Assembly: GCA_016647705.1 (NCBI GenBank)
Contig: CM028336.1
Span: 6,010,048 to 6,074,047, forward strand
DNA length: 64,000 bases
Source of the DNA: Eucommia ulmoides
Taxonomy: Eukaryota; Streptophyta; Magnoliopsida; Garryales; Eucommiaceae
Direction: 5' to 3'
Shown here piece after piece: positions 21,346 through 33,187 of the stretch; position 1 is the stretch's first letter, and each line of letters opens with the position of its first letter. Both the position numbers and the translations under genes were made by a program. The notes under the pieces are model-generated. The model was not told where the DNA came from. It searched no databases and saw nothing but the letters and a program-made list of their open reading frames with translations.

Positions 21346-21599
21346 TCAGCAATCGCCTAGGGCCTCAAAACCACCGATAAATTCCACCGAAAAAATGTTT
21401 GTCCTCCTCACCTCCCACCCTTTCATGCGTTCTCTCCAACAACCCATTCCACTACTACAAATCTCCATTTCTTCCCTTTTAAACCTCAATCTTTCTATCT
21501 CGAAACTCCACTCTTTTTTTCCCGTTTCTCCTCCTCCAATTTCTCCAGCACCATCCCTGACCATCCCCTATCGAAACCCTCAATTTTCCTTACTGAATA
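21346..21599 (+). other. Pyrimidine-rich open stretch cut by an LTR
   Basis: An ATG at 21395 opens a frame, MFVLLTSHPFMRSLQQPI, rich in Ser, Leu and Pro, which runs without a stop into the LTR at 21600. Composition and position fit a 5' leader plus organelle-targeting-like N-terminus truncated by the insertion, but no domain is present and the gene cannot be named. It may equally be non-coding. Confidence 0.25.
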
Positions 21600-22582
21600 T
21601 GAACCATCAGATCTTGGACGACCTTAACGGTATGGTCTGGTCACTATTGATAGAGATGCTATGCTTGCTTACCAGAATGGAAATAGAGAAGTCCGAGATT
21701 AGGACCGTCTTCCGTGTTGGGATGGGGACAGAGAGGTCCGGGATCAATCCGTCAGACCCGAGATGGGCAGAGGTGGAGTGACCCGGGACGGGTTCTAAGC
21801 AAAGAAGCTACCCGGGAGTCTTCTAATCTGTGGAGAGTCTTCTGATCCGAAAAGGGGTGGGTTTGAGCTGGAATGAGCTCGAATGCCTTCTGGTCCGAGA
21901 AGAGATGGGTCTGAGCAGAGATGAGTCCAAGCTAGGATGAGCAGCACCTTGACACCTGCACAAAGAATCTTCTGAACCGTGGAAAGATGAATCTGAGTTA
22001 GGATGAGGCTAATCCAAAATGGTGCAGAACTTCAACACTTGCACAAAGGACTTGCCGGGATGGACCCAGCGTGTCCCCTCCAACGTAAGAATCAGCCCTT
22101 AAGAGGGAGATAAGGGAATCTTTATGTCGGTCATGGGATTTTTAGTACTATTGTTGAGGCACATGGTAGAAGATATTTATAGTTGGAGAAGTGAACCGGC
22201 TCATGATCTGAGAAGAACATTTTTCTACTGAAACCCGAGATGGTAAATTTGATCCCTACCTTTCCCGGATAGCCGGAGATGGAAAGAGAGAGTTGTGTGG
22301 AGCTTTCTATCTTGTCTATCCTAAATAGCCGGAGATGGGAATGTGGTTTTTGATGAGAAGCTAGTGGAGTTGATTTTTGAGATGGGCAATATTGCTGTGG
22401 AGAATACGAAGATAGGAAAGAATTCCCTATCCTGGCGGCAGCTCGCCTGCCCATCTTAGAGAGTGTTTCTAGTTGTCTTTGGAATGGCTAGAATGGGCTA
22501 ATGTACGCCCCTGCCCAGCACAATCTTCACACTTAGTCCTTAGTAGGAGGTGATCTTGGTGGAAAGTTGTGGATACATGGCG
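21600..22582 (-). repeat. LTR of copy C (3' LTR in element orientation)
   Basis: It matches the solo LTR 19743-20847 and copy A from the AACGGTATGGTCTG block near 21627 to TACATGGCGGTCT near 22575. The last 30 or so bases expected at the high-coordinate end are replaced by unrelated GC-rich sequence. Confidence 0.7.
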
Positions 22583-24059
22583 GTCTCTGGGGGGCGGCCT
22601 CTGGGCGGATCCCGCTTGAAGGCTAAGCTCAACCATACCCTTCTTAGCCATCCATGTCTCGGCTATTCCCTTCTAGGCCATTCTGTCAAACTTAGTTAAA
22701 ATATCAGTCCACGTGTAGGGCTCTAGTATCCCCTAACTCCTTAGTAGCAAGGTATGAGATACTAAAGAGTAGTGGTAGTTGCGTTCGGTGTTGATACCAA
22801 ACCGGAAGTCAATGGTCTGAGGTCGGCACAAAACCCGAACTTGTATATTTCAATGGCACTTGTCCTAGAATAATAAATCATCTCGGTAGTAGGTCTTTGA
22901 AGGTTCTCTCTTTGAGGTGCTCGATCAGAGTCAAACTGGAGGCTGGGCTTGGATGATCTAAGCTCGACATGGTGTCCGAGATCGTCAAGGTGCCTGAGTA
23001 CAGAATTTAGCTTTTGCTCGGTGGATTCCCTGAACTCATCTCAAAGATAGACCTGAGCCTGGCTCGGTCATTTTTGCAGACTTGAACATGTTTTCTGTTA
23101 TATCCGTCTTTTGTTCTTTGCCTTAGTTGATTAGATGACCTATACAACTCTTCTCGATCTCGATGGTATTCTACTCTAGACGGACAATCCTTGTTAGTTG
23201 GCTGTTTTATTCATTTTTCCTTTTTTCTCCTTCAGGTTTTATGCTAGATGTTATGCTAGGGGTATTATTATTTAAAGTTTATCCTAAGACCGGCATGGGA
23301 TCTGATCTCGATACATAGTTTATGCCCTTCTCAGGTTGTTGCACACCCTTTCGGCCAAGCTGCCAGGAAGAGATCATGATTAGGCTTTTTCCTTCTCGGT
23401 TCACATTTCTTCTTGGCTAAGTTGTCGTTCTATGTTGTTCCACCATATCCATATCTTTCTTGCACCCCAGCCTAGCATCCGAGCAGAGGAAGGCTCGCGT
23501 GGTAGGTAATGCCTGAGGGGAGTACCCGCATGACATCTAGCCCTCACAGTCCCCAAAAGGGTGACCTTTGGTCGGCCCCCTATAGCTGGTCATAGATGGG
23601 TTCTCCTTAGTGAGGCTCATCCCTAAGCCTTTTTTGATTATCCTAAATTATCCTTATAGGAGCATCGTCTCTTTGTATCGCCTGAGCAAACTCGGCTGTT
23701 ATGGATGGGATGCTTAGCTGCAAGTCCTCAGATCCGATCGGTCCAACACCGTCAGAAGATGATAGCTACCAGTCCCCAGGCCCCAAATTACCTAACTGGG
23801 TAGTGGGTTTGGATCCGCTTTCTTTGTAGAGATTACCTTCGACGCTGAGTGTCAGGATGTCATTTTTTTCTGTAGATCACCCTTAACACTGTGTGCCGGG
23901 ATGAAGTTTTTTCTCAGCGAAGGGCTAGGGGATGCACATCTCTGTCGAATATAGGACGGAGGGTTGTTCATCCCGCATTTTCTCTACACTTAGAGATTGG
24001 CTGGAGGGTTGCTCATCCTCATCCGAAATGGGACGAAGAGCTGCACATCTCCACCTTTG
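22583..24059 (-). other. Non-coding interior of copy C
   Basis: From about 22980 the sequence follows copy A 7830-8900, including GACGGACAATCC near 23198 and GGGTGACCTTTGGTCGGCCC at 23559-23578. 22583-22980 has no counterpart elsewhere in the window. I see no ORF with a recognisable domain. Confidence 0.55.
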
Positions 24060-24883
24060 CTCAACTCTTCATCTTCTTGACTCTGCTTCACGGTGTCTCT
24101 GAGGTCTACCTCGTAGAAGCTCGTTCCACTGGCCATAACGGCAGTCAAGTTAGGTGCGGGCCACGAGCACAAGTCATACGATAATCTTCGGTGCCTCTGT
24201 CCATCAATAAAAATGTTTAAGGCCACGAAATCCAGAATGCCTTTACAACATAGGCTTTCCTTGTGGAATCTAGCCACAAAATCAGCCAAGTTTTCTCTAA
24301 TGTCCTGCTAAAAAGTGAGAAGGTGAATCGTTGTCTTGGGTCTTCTTCGGGAACAGTTGAATTGGTCTAAGAAAAACTGCTCAAGCTGGGCAAAAGTTGA
24401 GATCAAGGCCAGGGCCAAGTCTCGAAACCATGTGCTGACCATTTCGGAGAGGGGAAAAGAAACTTATTTATACCTCACTACCACGGAGGTCTTGTGCATA
24501 TCCAAGAAAGCAACAAAAATGGAGAGGTAATCAACGGGGTCAATAGTTCTATTATAAGAAGCTATTTGTGGGCTAGGAAACCTATACGAAACCATCTCGA
24601 GCACTATATCATCAACAAAGGGAGACCTTATACTTGGAGGGAGTCCAATAGCCTCTCCGGGGCCCTGTATCTTCACGAGTGTTGCCTCCATCTCGGCAAT
24701 GCTTCTTTCCAATGTGGCTTCGCCCCTGGGCGGTGCTGTAATATGGTGGTCCTCTATCCGGCGACCCCGGGAGGGAAAACACGTATAGTCGAAAGTATCT
24801 GATGGGGCCAGATCTCGCTCCCTCACCGGTCGGTCATACGGCCGAGACAGATTTCTCAAGACATACCCTTCAAAGTGAATCAC
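24060..24883 (-). pseudogene. gag (Retrotrans_gag domain) of copy C, broken
   Basis: The minus-strand frame 24883-24464 includes SPFVDDIVLEMVSYRF, then YNRTIDPVDYLSIFVAFLDM, the usual lead-in to the plant gypsy gag domain (consensus Y-x-G-x-x-D-P-x-x-H-L). A frame change follows. The next parts read MVSTWFRDLAL (24443-24411), corresponding to the A-x-x-W-F/Y-x-x-L motif, then ENLADFVARFHKESL (24300-24256), corresponding to E-S-L-R-x-F/Y-V-x-R-F. The domain order is intact but stops and shifts interrupt it, so no protein is expected. This gag establishes that copy C runs on the minus strand. Confidence 0.75.
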
Positions 24884-25365
24884 ACAATCCGATTCTCGGT
24901 AATGATCGTCAACCCTGTATTCTAGAGAACCGGTTCCTGTTGATCCAGGGCCGATGACAGGTGGTACTGATCTCTCTCTATATTCCGAAAAAACCAGTCC
25001 CCGCTAATTCAAGGCCGATGATAGGCGAGAAATGATAGTTTCAAGAAAAGATTGGAACTAACATACTTGGCATTCCAAGTTATCAATTCACACCGCATCC
25101 ACAGCTCCAATAACTGGTCCAATGTAAATTCTTGCAGGCAAAGCTAATAGGCCTACCTGTTTGGTGACAGGTGCATTTACTTCTTCTCCTGAGATGGGAA
25201 CTGAAGTTCGAACATCCGGTCTGAGAACTCATGAAATTTCTATAGCCGAGTTGCTATCCACTGTGTTATTAGGGTCTCTCAACCATATAGAATAACCATA
25301 CCTTGTAATCATCAAACCTCTAGCCGAGACGGGAGCTGATGGTTGGAGGAAGGTTTTTAATAGTG

Positions 25366-25384
25366 CTTCCCATAAACGATACCA
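25366..25384 (-). other. Primer binding site of copy C
   Basis: The minus strand reads TGGTATCGTTTATGGGAAG, nine bases inside the LTR edge. It resembles the TGGCGCCGTCTGTGGGAA type common in plant Tat-like elements, with several changes. Position and strand agree with gag. Confidence 0.6.
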
Positions 25385-25497
25385 AAATATTAATGTTGGA
25401 TCTTGGACAACCTAAACGGTATGGTCTGATCCCTATTGATAAAGATGATATGCTTGCTTACCGAAATGAAGATGGAGAAGTCCGAGATGATGACCTT

Positions 25498-26878
25498 TGA
25501 TAGGTAGAAAATACTTATCTACTTCTAAGCTGGATTTTATAGTTTTCGAGTGAATTAGTTATATTTAATTGTGTTTTTGTTAGTTTTTATGTATTTCAGG
25601 TGTAGGGATGCAAACAAATGATAAACGAGCAAAAACGGCAGGAAAATGATGAAGAAACAAAGTTTCAAGATCACAAGAGCCGCCGCCGTAGCGAGGAATC
25701 CACCGCAGCAACGGTGAGAATGCAGAAAGGGCAGAAAGTTGGGAGCTGTCCCACGGCCATGGCCATGATCCCACCACCGCGACCGTGGGAGATCAGGATG
25801 TTAACTAACTAGCCCACCATCGCGACTATGATCCTACCGCCGCGGCCGTGGGCTCTGTACAACAATATAGATATTTTGGATATTTTGAAACCTTGTGCCT
25901 ATAAATACCTATTCTCCCACTTCTCTTAAGAACTCTTGGAGCATGGAACATCCCTAACCCTTAGGCCTTGATCCTTGGCCATTCTTAAAAAAGAGATTCA
26001 TCATCCGGAGAAGAGAAAACATTGGCGGATTGATGTTTGGCGACAGTGGATCACTTCACTTTAAGATTTGATATTTCTCTCTTTATTTCTCTCTTTGTAA
26101 TTTAATGTTTTATTGTAAATGATGATGAATCTCTCTTGCATTAATGCTTATATGGTCAAGATCACGATAGATTAGATAAACATTAGTTAGGGATCAGTGT
26201 AGTTGTGTAAATACTAGTTTGATGAAATATATGTTTCTTTAACGGTTGTTTGCTTTTAAATCCGATTGTGTTTATCATTTTATGACAACTTCAATATGCT
26301 TGTTAAGGTAATAGGGTTGGATTTGAGAATCTAGAGTTTGACGCTTGGAAGATATAACCCTGGATTCGGATTAGGGTAAACACATCGTTACGATCTAACG
26401 ACCCGGGAGGGCGTTAGTGATTGTGCAATCGAACACGTTGGGGGAAAGACTTACGCGGCCTAGAGTCGTTAAGACATTGAGGGGGACTTCTTCGTTGACA
26501 CGAAGTCACGTATTCCCCCGTCTTACACTCGGAAGAAGTGGCAGATGAGTTTACGAATCGAGATTGTCGGATACCTAAACTCCGTTATTATTAACTAAAT
26601 GAAATCAAACATGTATTAAGTGAGCAAAATCAATTCCTAGTTAATCAACTTAGTTAGGATTAACCCACTAATTGGAGTTTAGCGTAGTGATAATTAGTTT
26701 AATTTAAAATAATTCTTTAACCATTTGGATAATATAAGACTATGCAAATTGCAGTACTCAATTATTCAACCCGTCCATGTGGGAATGATATCCGATCTTA
26801 AACGATCCACTATATTAAAACTGGACCTCGTGCACTTATGAGAAATCAATATGCGAGTGTGTAAATGCTCGGCGTACA
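25498..26878 (+). repeat. 5' LTR of the Athila-type element
   Basis: It starts TGATAGGTAG and ends GGCGTACA, giving 1381 bp. The first part has GC-rich CCACCGCNGC blocks (25680-25850), the middle has a CCTATAAATA promoter-like box near 25897, and the last 600 bp correspond to the truncated LTR at 1-867. Confidence 0.7.
25894..25905 (+). promoter_or_regulatory. TATA-like box in the LTR
   Basis: CCTATAAATACC lies about 400 bp into the LTR in plus orientation, where a retrotransposon promoter is expected. A short leader with a run of C and T follows. Confidence 0.5.
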
Positions 26879-26884
26879 AGTTTT

Positions 26885-26902
26885 TCGCACCGTTGCCGAG
26901 GA
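26885..26902 (+). other. Primer binding site, tRNA-Asp type, degenerate
   Basis: TCGCACCGTTGCCGAGGA resembles TGGCGCCGTTGCCGGGGA, the primer site commonly found in Athila-like elements and assigned to tRNA-Asp. It sits six bases after the LTR end. Confidence 0.7.
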
Positions 26903-28386
26903 TGGTGTTGAATTGGTTGATATTGCGACTAAGTAGTTGAATATTAATTCAGACAATTCTTTTGTTTTTATTTTCTTTTTAATTATTTTGTTAATTTGTT
27001 GTGATCAAGTAGTGCGTGCAACGTAGAAGAAGTTTGGACTTCTTGGTTCTTGATCCAGAGATCGAGCATACGTTGAAAACGATAAGGAGAAAAAAAATAA
27101 GCCAACTTCAAATCCATGAATCGTGATCCAACGAAACATTATAACCCTAATTCCTTGTCTATGAGGAATTTTGGTGAAAAAGGCTCTACTACGCAGGAAG
27201 GTGTTATAAACTACGTCTAATCTATGTAAGCCGTACTTAATGCCATACCTAAAGCCGGCACACCTTTTGCGGATGATCCGAACCATTTCAGATCAAACAA
27301 ATTTCCCTTCGGTTCATTCGAACTGTTAGGTGAAAAGAGAGGGTCAAGTGCTTTATCGAAAAATGAAAAATAAGTTGCGGAGAGTATCTCCCTCGTTGTT
27401 AACTAATCATGTAATTTGCTAAGTCCAGCTAGGGACGGTAAATCAAGCGCATTTTTTTATTTGAAACGCATTCTTTTTCATATGAAAACGATGGCATGAT
27501 TCCGCCCAATTTTTGCTATTATTTAATTCTTTTTGGAGGCCAGAATGATCTCAGAGCGTGTTTGGAGGTGAATCTAGGAGTTTGGATAGTTAGGGTTGTG
27601 ATTTGTACTTAAAACCGTTGAAATAGCGAAGTGAAAACGAGAGGTGACGAGTTTTGTTGAAAAAACAATGAAGAAAAATTAGCAAAATCCCACAGCCACG
27701 GCGAGTATCCCACCGCCGCGGCGGTGAAGCGTCAGTAGCTTAAGTTTAGAAAAGGCGTTACCACCGTCGCAGCGATGACGCGTCTGTTCGAATTAATAAC
27801 AAACCGTTCATTTGACAAAACCTCACAATCCTTCTCTCCAAAAACTCAAATCTCTCTAATCCCAACCCCTCCAAACTGTTTCAAATCCTTTATATCATCC
27901 TTCTAGTTACAAATATTGTGATTTATACCATGAGTTCATCGCCAAACATTCGATTTCTCCCCTCCCCATTTTTGAAAAAGTTAGGGTTTAAGAGCGACGG
28001 TGTGATTTCTTCAATTTCTAATTGTTTGGGTTTCCATTTCTCAACAAGTAAGTGTTTAAACTTCTACATTTTATATATTTGTTGAAATTTTTTATTGATT
28101 TGCAAGATTATCTCAAAAAATTGTTGATTGTGGAATGTGCCCTACCCCTTAAACCCTCATTTTCGCGATTTTCGTTTTCTAAGGGATTTTGTTTGATTTT
28201 GATGATAAACTTAGTTGATATGGATTGTTTAATTGTATGAAACAAAAATGCATGCTACATTGTTAGTATTTTGTTGAAATCGTTGCAAATGGTGTATGTG
28301 TATTGAGTTTATGCCTTGATCTTGATAGTGTTAATTCAAGGGTTTGTTTTCATTGTGTGTATATGATTGAGTTGTCTCGTTTGTGA

Positions 28387-29077
28387 ATGTTATTGCTAGG
28401 AACAATGCCGAAAAAGGTTGCTAGGAAAAGGGCACGCGGAGAAGGGTCGGGGTCAGCCCCTGACTTCGATTCCACCAAATTTGTTTCGAAAGTAGCTGAG
28501 GAGCATTACCATCGACACGAGTTCACCAAGCCTTACATAAAGCAGAGAGGATTCGGGCCAATCAAGAGTCTACCGGAAGAATTCTGGGATGTCATTAAAG
28601 GCCGAGGATGGGAATACTTTTGCTAATCGCCTCCCCTCGGAGAAGTTTCCTTGGTCCGGGAGTTCTATGCAAACGTCACTAAAGCTCAACAGAAACAAAC
28701 AAAGGTTTGAGACAAGATTATCTTATTCAGTCCTGAAAAAATCAATGAAGTCTTGGGAGTGGCACCGCCGTGGCCTTTTCGGGAGCCGTATCCGGGATAC
28801 CAACCAAGTATGGAGGACATTATCCGGGCCCTTACTACGGGCAATGTCCAATGGACCATCAAAGGGCCGGATTAAGCTAATTTCCCCACTAGATTCCTAA
28901 AGTCGGTGCCGAAGATATGGCACCACTTCATATATGGCAGCCTGATTCCAACCTCTCACCTTTCGGACGTATCAAAGGAGCGAGCCGTTGTATTACATTC
29001 TATTCAGCGGGGAAAATCACTCGACATCATATCTCACATATATTCTTCGATTCTACTTACCGCATCAAGAGTATAAC
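28387..29077 (+). pseudogene. Athila-type ORF1 (gag-like), frameshifted and truncated
   Basis: The frame MPKKVARKRARGEGSGSA continues through ESF-like basic sequence to IKSLPEEFWDVIKGRGWEYF and stops at 28626. A one-base change then lets a second frame continue: EVSLVREFYANVTKAQQK at about 28640-28693, then EVLGVAPPWPF, then NVQWTIKGPD followed by TAG, then RFLKSVPKIWHHFIYGSLI and RGKSLDIISHIYSSI to the break. The W-x-x-F...E-F-Y-A-N pattern is typical of the putative plant transposon domain found in Athila ORF1. At least one frameshift and one nonsense codon disable it. Confidence 0.7.
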
Positions 29078-29431
29078 CAGGCCCTCTCCACAAATTGGTA
29101 GTTTATGCCCGGGGACTAACCAAGGTCGTCTTTCAACTGCTGAACTTCGATTAGGTTTGAGAACCTACAAGTGAGCATCCCACCCCTAACAACCGAGCTA
29201 ATCTCAGAAGGCATAAAATGACGATGCCCCTGGAAGGACAATTTAGGTTAACCTGAAAAGGCTCAGGGAAGAGCCTCACTAAGGAGAACCCACATGTGAC
29301 CGGCCATAGGGGGCCGACCTAAGGTCACCCCCTAGGGACTGCGAGGGCCAGATTCCATACAGGTACCACCTCTAGAATATAACCTCCCACCAAATCTTTG
29401 TTCAGATGTTAGGCTAGGGGGCAGGGAGGTT

Positions 29432-29690
29432 ATGGATATGGTGAAACAACACGAAATAATGACTTTCTTGAGAAGGGGAGACATGTTCTCTTATCGGCAT
29501 TTAAGTCCGAGAAGAGGCGTAAAATCGAATAAAAAAAAAAAACTTGAATTTTTTCAAGCAAAAATGAACAAAAATTTACACGTGTCAAGGATTGTCCGCC
29601 CAGATCAAAGCACCGCCAAGATCAGGAAGAATTATAAAAGGGCGTCCAATTGGCTAAGGCAGAAGGCAAAAAACAAATGTCATAGCTAAG
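29432..29690 (+). other. Open frame within the copy D spacer, probably not a gene
   Basis: An 85-codon frame rich in Lys and Arg overlaps sequence that matches the non-coding block of copies A and C. In the other copies the frame is not kept, so it is likely chance. Confidence 0.3.
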
Positions 29691-30160
29691 AATGTCCAAA
29701 TCTTCAAATATAGTCAAGAAGGGGACGTCATGGTTAAAAAAGTCCAAAAATGTTCTGATAACTTGCCAAGCTCAGGCCCCTCCCCATATCGGTATTTTAG
29801 AGATAAGGACGGGAGCAAAGTTCCGCCACCAGGAAGAGGAACCGTTTCTGCCCCAAGAGGTAGACAACTCTCCAGGGACAGACAAAAACTCAAAGACACA
29901 CAAGTACAAATTCAAAAGTAGTAAAGGAGATCATGCAGAAAACCACAGTTTGTTCGAAATCTTCCAAGAAGAAATCAAAAGGGAATTTTTGTTCATTCAA
30001 ACATCCATCACAATTCCAAGGGCCCCAAAGCCCATAACAAAGAGGTTGCGGCACCAAAAAAAACATAAATAAATAAAAATAAAAAAAAATAGCAACAAGT
30101 ACAAGTTTTTTTTAGGGGGGATTATTCCAGGACTGAATTGAGTTAGGGTTGAAATTTTTA

Positions 30161-30724
30161 CTAGCCATTTGGGGACTGTCCGACTTCGCCTTCGCCGAAG
30201 AAGGGTTTGTTCTGCTTAGCCGCAATGCTCCCTTGAACGGTATTTGTTTCGCTCAGACCGACAACTACTTTCCCCATTTCGGCTTCGACATTTTCCTGTT
30301 TTAATCCAGCGTCCCCCATCCCAAGACTGACATCTCCTACAACATCTGAGTAATCCATGCCGATGTCATCAACTGTGAAGTTTGGGTGCTGGCGACACAG
30401 ATTATGGATTATGTACCTATGGCCATCCTCCACCATTTCAGCAACCAACAGCGTTTTCATCCCGACGAAGGCCGAAGACTCCATCCATTCGTTAATAGCA
30501 TCATCCTCCTTAGCTTTAGCAATGGAAGGACTGTGCTACTTTTTCATTTCAACTATCATCTCCCGAACTACAGCGAGGTCAGCCTTAAACTTGCCAAAAC
30601 GGTATTCAAGGACTTTCTTCTCCTCAACCAGTTTCGTCTTCTCCTTAGTCAACCTTTTCACTTCTTCTCTAGCGTCATTCTCACTCGTAATCAATTGTTT
30701 GGTCATCTCATACCACTTTCTCAC
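30161..30724 (-). pseudogene. Antisense extra ORF of copy D, coiled-coil part
   Basis: The upstream minus frame (30724-30536) starts MRKWYEMTKQLITSENDA and has the heptad-rich EEVKRLTKEKTKLVEEKK segment. A stop and shift at about 30536 lead to a second frame (30484-30161) with VAEMVEDGHRYIIHNL and an acidic tail. Both match 6873-7480 of copy A, including the spacing to the HRYxIxNLxR core. Further upstream on minus, 30980-31080 matches the LSDYVHH segment of copy A, and GTAAGG at about 30892 supports the same intron. It is broken, so no product is expected. Confidence 0.6.
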
Positions 30725-31109
30725 CTGGGCCAGGTGTTGCCTACATTTTTCATTGAGTTTTTACTCTCTCTCATTGGCAGAGTTAAGGTGTAGATAGAGA
30801 AGAGACCCTAGACAGTGCCTCCAGACATAAAAGATTATTACTCAAGAACAAAGTACAATAAAGAGTCAAAGTAAATCTCAATATTAACCTTACCAACAGC
30901 GCATCCCCTTGTAGCTTGGCAACAATCATCGCATCTGATTCATCATTCACTTACTCTTGGTCTTTGGGGGAATGATCCGGCTGACATAGGCAGATAGCGT
31001 CTCTGGGTGTTCCAGGACCCCTTGGCCGATAAGAAGAAGGATGTAAGGGTAGAAGTTTTTCTTGACTAAGGAGCTCTAAGAGTACGGTAAGAATGTGTCT
31101 TCCTAATCC

Positions 31110-32020
31110 ATGCCAACCATCCCAAAGGCCTTAACATTCTCCAGAAAGAGCAAGCAAGCTAAGTTGGGACAAGGAATCCTTCCTTATCTCGGCAGCCTCC
31201 ACAACGGCATTGTTTATCTCGAAAATCAAATCCACAAAGCTTCTCAAGCAAAGCATCCTCTTCTTTGGCTATCCGAGAAGAGCAGGTAGAAATCTCCATA
31301 TAATCCCCCATTTCCATCTCTGGCCTCTGGCTATCCTGGAGGGGCAGGAATTGAATTCCCTATCTCGAGTACAGTAAGAATGTGTCTTCCTCTATTTATG
31401 GGCTGGATCATTTCCCCAACTACAAATATCCATAAATATCCCCAAATATCCATAAATATCCCAAAATATCTACAAATATCCCCAAATATGGCCAAAGTAA
31501 GAGGCTCCTTGGCACCCTCTCATTGGCTACAAGTCAAGATGGAATATTGATGTGATATTGAGGAGACACTAATCCATGCTCAAGTCCTTAAGCTAATCCA
31601 TTCTATGCCTACATATAGGAGGAAATACTATTGTCCAAAGGTAGATGAATTTTTCTCCCTTTTCTCTGTGGCTTCTCTATAAATTTTTCTTTCATACGCT
31701 GATTCTCACGCTGGAGGGACACGTCGAGACCGTCTCGACAAGTCCTTTGTGCAAGTTTTCAGGTGTTCCCCATCTCAGATCTGCTTCATTTCAAGCTCCA
31801 ATCCACTTTTTTTTCACAAGTCAGAAGGTGTTCTAATCATCATTTTCCCGAACCAGAAGGCTTTTGGGCTAATTCCAATTCAAGCCCGTCTCTTCTCGGC
31901 CAGGGACCTCTCTACGGATAATAAGCTCCATGGATTGAAGGCCTCCATTTCAGACCTCTTCATCTCCACCAACGCTGACCAGACCATATCGTTGAGGTCA
32001 TCCAAAGTCCGACAATAACA
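31110..32020 (+). repeat. 3' LTR of copy D
   Basis: In reverse complement it follows the solo LTR at 19743-20847, including the array of CAAATATCC motifs (31426-31490), AGAATCAGCGTATGAAAGA near 31700 and the final CATATCGTTGAGGTC block. It ends GACAATAACA at 32020. A short phrase, AGTA-C-GTAAGAATGTGTCTT, occurs twice (about 31082 and 31371). The left edge is approximate. Confidence 0.65.
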
Positions 32021-32239
32021 GTGATTATTACTTTTGTTTGAATATCCGTCGTGCACTTTCACATAATCACGTAAACACTTAGTTTATATTGAGTATAATT
32101 AATTAACGTAAAATTTGTCAAAACTCAATTCACTCCCTTCTTGGGTAATTCTAGGACCATCAAACGTAAATGTTTAAGCAGTACACATTGCCTATATTAC
32201 AAAACTATGATTTGAATCTCATGTCCATATTATGCTTTA
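32021..32239. other. Unassigned spacer
   Basis: AT-rich sequence between copy D and the GTTAAC field. It has no recognisable gene or repeat. Confidence 0.5.
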
Positions 32240-32960
32240 GTGTTTAACGTATATTATTTTTTGGGAGTTGTGTGCGTTAACATTAATTCATTGTATGTAA
32301 TATTTTTGTCTTTTGGGTTGGGTGTGCATTAATGTTAATGCAGATTTTTTGGCCTTCGGTGTTAACGTTAATGCATTTTCATGTTCTTTTTTTTTATGTG
32401 TGTTAATGTTAACGCATCTTCCCATCTACTTGTATGTATTAGCATTAACGTATCTTTATTTTTTTAGGGTTCTGTGCATGAACATTAACATGATTGTACC
32501 ATATCTGATATTTGTGTATTTTGGGTTAGGTGTGCGTTAACATTAATGCATCTTCACCATCGAGCTGTGTATTTTAGCGTTAACGTATTTTTAGGGGTTT
32601 TGTGCATTAACATTAATGCATCTTCATTTTTTTAGCCCCTTGTGTTTTTGTTAACATTAATTCACCATATGTGATATTTTATCTTTTTGAGTTGAGTGAA
32701 CGCTAACGTTAATGCACCTTTTTTTAACCACTATATGTTAAGATTAACGTATTTTCATATTATTTTTGTGTGAGTTAACGTTAATGCATCTTCGTCATTT
32801 ATTTTTGTGTGTTAGTGTTAAATATCTTTATTTTTTGGGGTTTTGTATGTTAACGTTAACATAATTGTACCGTATCTGTTGTTTATGTATTTGAGTTGGG
32901 TATTTGTTAACAATAATGCAAATTTTTTTAGCCTCTTTGTGTTACCGTTAACTATATCTC
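32240..32960. repeat. GTTAACGTTAAT-type repeat field, copy 2
   Basis: The phrase GCGTTAACATTAATGCATCTT and diverged versions recur every 40-60 bases (near 32272, 32327, 32360, 32401, 32443, 32479, 32536, 32575, 32606, 32656, 32700, 32745, 32776, 32850, 32907). It matches the field at 16776-17560 in motif and in T-rich spacers. Together with the flank at 33510-33600 it looks like part of a non-autonomous element. Confidence 0.75.
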
Positions 32961-33187
32961 CACCAGTCAACGAAGATTCGATTCTGAAGATTTTTGGTTC
33001 ATTCCAACGACATCTGAGCCACAGCCTGCGTAATGTGAAATTGTGAATATGAAATCAAGCACAGAACACCCAAAATGGAATAATGAAGAAAACATATCAA
33101 AATCAGGTGAAATCGCAAACAACTCTTGTAGATATACTGTTCAAACGCAACACTCATAGATTTACTCTTAGATTTACCATCTAACCG

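Larger units (their letters stand above)
21600..25497 (-). mobile_element. Tat-like Ty3/gypsy element, copy C
   Basis: The parts in element orientation, reading right to left, are a partial 5' LTR (25394-25497), a primer site (25366-25384), a broken gag (24060-24883), the family's non-coding block (about 22980-23930) and a 3' LTR (21600-22582). Both LTR pieces carry the start block with AACGGTATGGTCTG. The 5' LTR is cut at 25497, where an Athila-type LTR starts. Protease, polymerase and the antisense ORF are absent. This copy orients the whole family. Confidence 0.7.
25498..29077 (+). mobile_element. Athila-type Ty3/gypsy fragment: 5' LTR, PBS, leader and start of ORF1
   Basis: A complete-looking 5' LTR (25498-26878) is followed by a primer site, a 1.5-kb leader and a broken ORF1. 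It ends abruptly at about 29077, where Tat-like copy D begins. There is no pol and no 3' LTR, so the piece is truncated. The left edge interrupts the LTR of copy C. The leader contains a possible intron, from GTAAGT at about 28048 to an AG at about 28400, ahead of the ORF. Confidence 0.7.
29078..32020 (+). mobile_element. Tat-like element, copy D, 3' half
   Basis: It is inverted relative to copies A and C. It holds the family's non-coding block (29078-30120), the antisense ORF on minus (30161-30800) and a 3' LTR (about 31110-32020). The 5' part, including gag, is missing at the junction with the Athila piece. Landmarks are the inverse of those in copy A, for example GGGCCGACCTAAGGTCACC near 29312 matching 8428. 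Confidence 0.7.
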
